Source: Mycobacterium sp. (lineage in GTDB: Bacteria; Actinomycetota; Actinomycetes; Mycobacteriales; Mycobacteriaceae). Taken from it: 6,796 nucleotides of DNA. Every line of letters begins with the position of its first letter. Within the stretch, counting starts at the first letter, position 1. A program made the translations under genes and the position numbers. The stretch covers positions 1 through 6,796 of the forward strand of contig JAOPWF010000239.1 in assembly GCA_025965815.1 (NCBI GenBank), in the 5' to 3' direction. Below are positions 4,964 through 6,796 of the stretch, piece after piece. A model generated the notes under the pieces. That model searched no databases, was not told the origin of the DNA, and worked only from the letters and a program-made list of their open reading frames with translations.

Positions 4964-6163
4964 ATGACTGCCAGCACCTCCGCCGCCACTGCGCAGGAGA
5001 CGACCGCGGTGAAGCTCTGGGCCAATTCGGGCGACTCACACTTCCTGGAACCGGAAGACCTGTGGCGCGACCGGCTGCCGGCGCGGCTGGCCGAACTCGT
5101 GCCCCGTGCCGAAAAGGACCCGGACGGCAAGTGGGAGACCCTGTACGTCGACGGCCAGGCATTCCGGCGCCGGCTGCCGTCCATCGCCGCCGAGGAATTC
5201 TTCAAACAGAGCATGCGCGCCCCGGGCTCGGGGGACATCGACAAGCGGCTGCCCGACCTCAACGAGGAAGGCATCTGGTCGGAGCTGGTGTTCCCGTCCC
5301 TTGGCATGTGGTCCAGTTCGTTCCGCACCCCCGAGGTGCTGCGCGAGGCGATGCGGGCGTCCAACGATTACGCCAAGGAAGTGATCATGGACCACTCCCC
5401 TCGGCTGATCCCGACGGCACAGGTCTCCACACTTGATATCGATGATGCGGTCGCGGAACTGAAGCGCTGCGGGGACCTCGGGTTCAAAGCCGTCTTCATG
5501 ACCGTGTCGCCGCACCCGCAGTCGCCGGACTACAACCGGGACGAATGGGAGCCATTCTGGGCGACCGCCGAGGACCTCGGCATCGTCATCTCGTTCCACA
5601 TCGGGACCGAGCCGATCGACATGGCCAGCGGTGGCGCCGCCGGCACCTACTACCGCGGACCCGGCGGTGCGGTGCTGAACTACACCGAGACAACGTTCGG
5701 CGGCCAGCGCGCCGTGATGAAGCTCGTCGCCTCTGGAGCGCTGGATCGGCACCCCAAACTCAAGGTGCTGGTGTCGGAGGGCGGGGCGACGTGGGTGCCC
5801 TTCATCGCCGACCGGATGGAAGAGGGCTACCGCCAGCATTCAATGGCCGTGCGGCCCAAGCTGAATCGCAGCCCGCGCGAGATCATCTACTCGCAGGTGT
5901 ACGCGTCGTTCCAGCACGACGCCTCGGCGGTCGCCGCCGCGCAGAGCATGGGCTACCACAATGTGATGTGGGGCAGCGACTACCCGCACATGGAAGGCAC
6001 CTATGGCCACACCCAGATGACGCTGCATCACCTGTTCGACGACGTCGACCAGAACACCAAGGACCGCATCATGTTCGGCGCCTTCAACGAGCTGTTCCCC
6101 GACGCGCCCCTACCACCGCCGCCCGGCACCCAGCTCGACGCCGCCGGGAATCCGATCATCTGA
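4964..6163 (+). CDS. amidohydrolase-2 family metal-dependent hydrolase (TIM barrel, ACMSD-like superfamily)
   Basis: 399 aa, typical for the mycobacterial Amidohydro_2 paralogues. This family hydrolyses or decarboxylates diverse, often aromatic or cyclic, substrates with one or two bound metal ions in the cytoplasm; the substrate here cannot be told. Visible metal/active-site positions are D24-x-H26-x-x-E29 (GDSHFLEP) at the end of strand 1, H212 (ISFHIG), H263 and E272 (RHPKLKVLVSEGG), and D339 in WGSDYPHMEGT (strand 8, with H342). The tail from about 385 is proline-rich. The ATG at 4964 has a GAGGAG SD. The frame is open back to 4784, but that would cross the promoter and the VOC start. It is probably repressed through the palindrome over its promoter. 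Its stop overlaps the next gene's ATG by one base (TGATG), so the two are likely co-translated. Confidence 0.93.
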   Translation: MTASTSAATAQETTAVKLWANSGDSHFLEPEDLWRDRLPARLAELVPRAEKDPDGKWETLYVDGQAFRRRLPSIAAEEFFKQSMRAPGSGDIDKRLPDLNEEGIWSELVFPSLGMWSSSFRTPEVLREAMRASNDYAKEVIMDHSPRLIPTAQVSTLDIDDAVAELKRCGDLGFKAVFMTVSPHPQSPDYNRDEWEPFWATAEDLGIVISFHIGTEPIDMASGGAAGTYYRGPGGAVLNYTETTFGGQRAVMKLVASGALDRHPKLKVLVSEGGATWVPFIADRMEEGYRQHSMAVRPKLNRSPREIIYSQVYASFQHDASAVAAAQSMGYHNVMWGSDYPHMEGTYGHTQMTLHHLFDDVDQNTKDRIMFGAFNELFPDAPLPPPPGTQLDAAGNPII

Positions 6164-6369
6164 TGACCGATAACGTCCTTTATGACCTGCCGCAGGAGTT
6201 CATGGCCGACATCGCGGCCTGCACCGGCTTCTGCGACGCGCAATCGATCCTCCCGCGCGACGACCGTTACATCTGCCACTGCACCTGTGGGCGATGGGAC
6301 ATCGTCACCGGAACCCGCGACGAGGGCCTGGACCTGGCGCGAGCGCACACCGCCGAAACCAAGGGCTAG
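6163..6369 (+). CDS. small cysteine-rich protein coupled to the amidohydrolase, possible zinc-binding protein
   Basis: 68 aa, no signal peptide or membrane segment. Five cysteines (20, 24, 38, 40, 42) and two histidines (39, 62) are grouped as ACTGFC and ICHCTCGRW, followed by an acidic/basic helix EGLDLARAHTAE. A CxCG-x-W motif followed about 20 residues later by a helical ARAH resembles small actinobacterial zinc-ribbon-like proteins, so metal binding is plausible but not shown. The ATG at 6163 shares its A with the TGA of the amidohydrolase, and no strong SD is seen, indicating translational coupling and a stoichiometric or functional link. It might be an accessory subunit or metal donor; that is inference. 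It ends 15 nt from a convergent TetR gene. Confidence 0.8.
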   Translation: MTDNVLYDLPQEFMADIAACTGFCDAQSILPRDDRYICHCTCGRWDIVTGTRDEGLDLARAHTAETKG

Positions 6370-6392
6370 TTCGGTCAGCAGCGACTAGCCCT
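6362..6392. terminator. bidirectional hairpin between convergent genes
   Basis: AGGGCTAG (6362-6369) and CTAGCCCT (6385-6392) are perfect 8-bp arms with a 15-nt loop. The stop codons of both convergent genes (TAG 6367-6369 plus, TAG 6387-6385 minus) lie inside the arms. There is no U-tract, which is common for mycobacterial terminators. Termination is inferred from position and symmetry. Confidence 0.5.
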
Positions 6393-6796
6393 GCGCCCCA
6401 AGGGCGCGCATGGAGAACGCAAGCACCCGTTCGAGGCACAGGTCGGGATCCGTTCTCTTGCCGTCGGCCTGAGTCGTCATCTCCCGGGTCACCATGGCGC
6501 TGATGGCCACGGCGTCGGCCTTCGGGTCGGTCAGCGGGAACGAGCCGTCGCGGCGGCCACGTTCCAGAATCTCGATCAGCGAGAGTTCACGCTTCACTCT
6601 GAATGCCTGGCGGGCAGCGCGATATCCCTTCGCGGCACGGACTTCGTCCGAATCGAGCACGGTGACGACAGTACGGCCGCGGGGGTACTCCAAGACCCCA
6701 CACAAAGTGCCTATCCATGCTTCGAGTTGTTCTCTGGGTCCGCCCTCGCTCTCCTCGACGATCCGATTCAGTCGGCCCGCAAGGATCTCACCCTCC
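6385..6796 (-). CDS. TetR-family regulator (TetR3), C-terminal part only; 5' end beyond window
   Basis: 136 residues are open from the right edge to a TAG at 6387-6385. The DNA-binding domain would lie outside the window. The visible part is helical and matches the effector/dimerisation half of TetR regulators. It runs ILAGRLNRIVEE, then PREQLEAWIGTLCGVLEYPRGR and SDEVRAAKGYRAARQAFRVKRE. After that come LSLIEILERGRRDGSFPLTDP, with the typical Gly/Asp-Gly-x-Phe turn, and a last helix LCLERVLAFSMRALG. A TTG at 6705 is not taken as the start because the same frame continues with TetR-like sequence to the edge. It converges on the Cys-rich small protein gene; whether it regulates anything in this window is unknown. 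Confidence 0.8.
   Translation of the reverse strand, partial: EGEILAGRLNRIVEESEGGPREQLEAWIGTLCGVLEYPRGRTVVTVLDSDEVRAAKGYRAARQAFRVKRELSLIEILERGRRDGSFPLTDPKADAVAISAMVTREMTTQADGKRTDPDLCLERVLAFSMRALGAQG

Noticed and set aside
4822..5364. N-terminal extension of the VOC frame into the amidohydrolase
   Set aside because: Ser/Arg-rich antisense sequence. ATG 4821 has a strong AGGAGG and begins at the conserved family N-terminus.
5036..5839. Minus-strand frame opposite the amidohydrolase
   Set aside because: Antisense shadow; the plus strand encodes a conserved TIM-barrel hydrolase with all key motifs.
1..6796. tRNA/rRNA genes, CRISPR arrays, insertion sequences, phage or toxin-antitoxin genes
   Set aside because: No regularly spaced repeats, transposase motifs, terminal inverted repeats around genes, or tRNA-like cloverleaf sequences were seen.

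Overview
The window is high-GC DNA with GTG starts, leaderless-type promoters and an mce locus (a yrbEA-yrbEB pair followed by an Mce-family gene). This points to a mycolic-acid-containing actinobacterium, most likely Mycobacterium/Mycolicibacterium, though a relative such as Nocardia or Rhodococcus cannot be excluded. No RNA genes, insertion sequences or CRISPR arrays were seen.

Left part (1-2261, minus strand): the promoter-proximal end of an mce operon, transcribed right to left. yrbEA and yrbEB overlap by 4 nt and are followed 3 nt later by a first-position Mce protein gene that runs off the left edge. The products should form the permease and the start of the substrate-binding assembly of a lipid/sterol-type importer. 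A divergent TetR-family regulator (TetR1, 2551-3198) lies across a 289-bp intergenic region dense in inverted and direct repeats. It is the obvious candidate for local control of this mce operon.

Middle (3258-4338, plus strand): a small secreted protein of 138 aa with six cysteines in its mature part, followed by a second TetR regulator (TetR2). Both have a TANNNT -10 element placed so that transcription would begin at or next to the start codon, so both are probably leaderless.

Right part (4348-6369): a VOC/PhnB-like protein gene (minus) stands back to back with an amidohydrolase-2 (TIM-barrel metal hydrolase) gene (plus). The hydrolase gene overlaps by one base a 68-aa cysteine-rich small protein gene. 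The VOC/amidohydrolase intergenic region holds a textbook promoter (TTGACA-17 nt-TAGAGT) whose spacer and -10 are covered by a perfect palindrome, CTAGAAT-GTG-ATTCTAG. A 13/17 match to it lies just upstream of TetR2. The simplest reading is a small local regulon: TetR2 represses itself, the amidohydrolase plus small Cys-rich protein, and perhaps the VOC gene, until an unknown ligand arrives. A third TetR gene (partial) enters from the right edge and converges on the small protein gene; an 8-bp-arm hairpin containing both stop codons separates them.

The most interesting material is regulatory: the TetR2 operator pair, the repeats on both sides of TetR1, and a possible 13-codon leader ORF overlapping the yrbEA start. 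The amidohydrolase/Cys-rich small protein pair is the best candidate for an undescribed functional unit.
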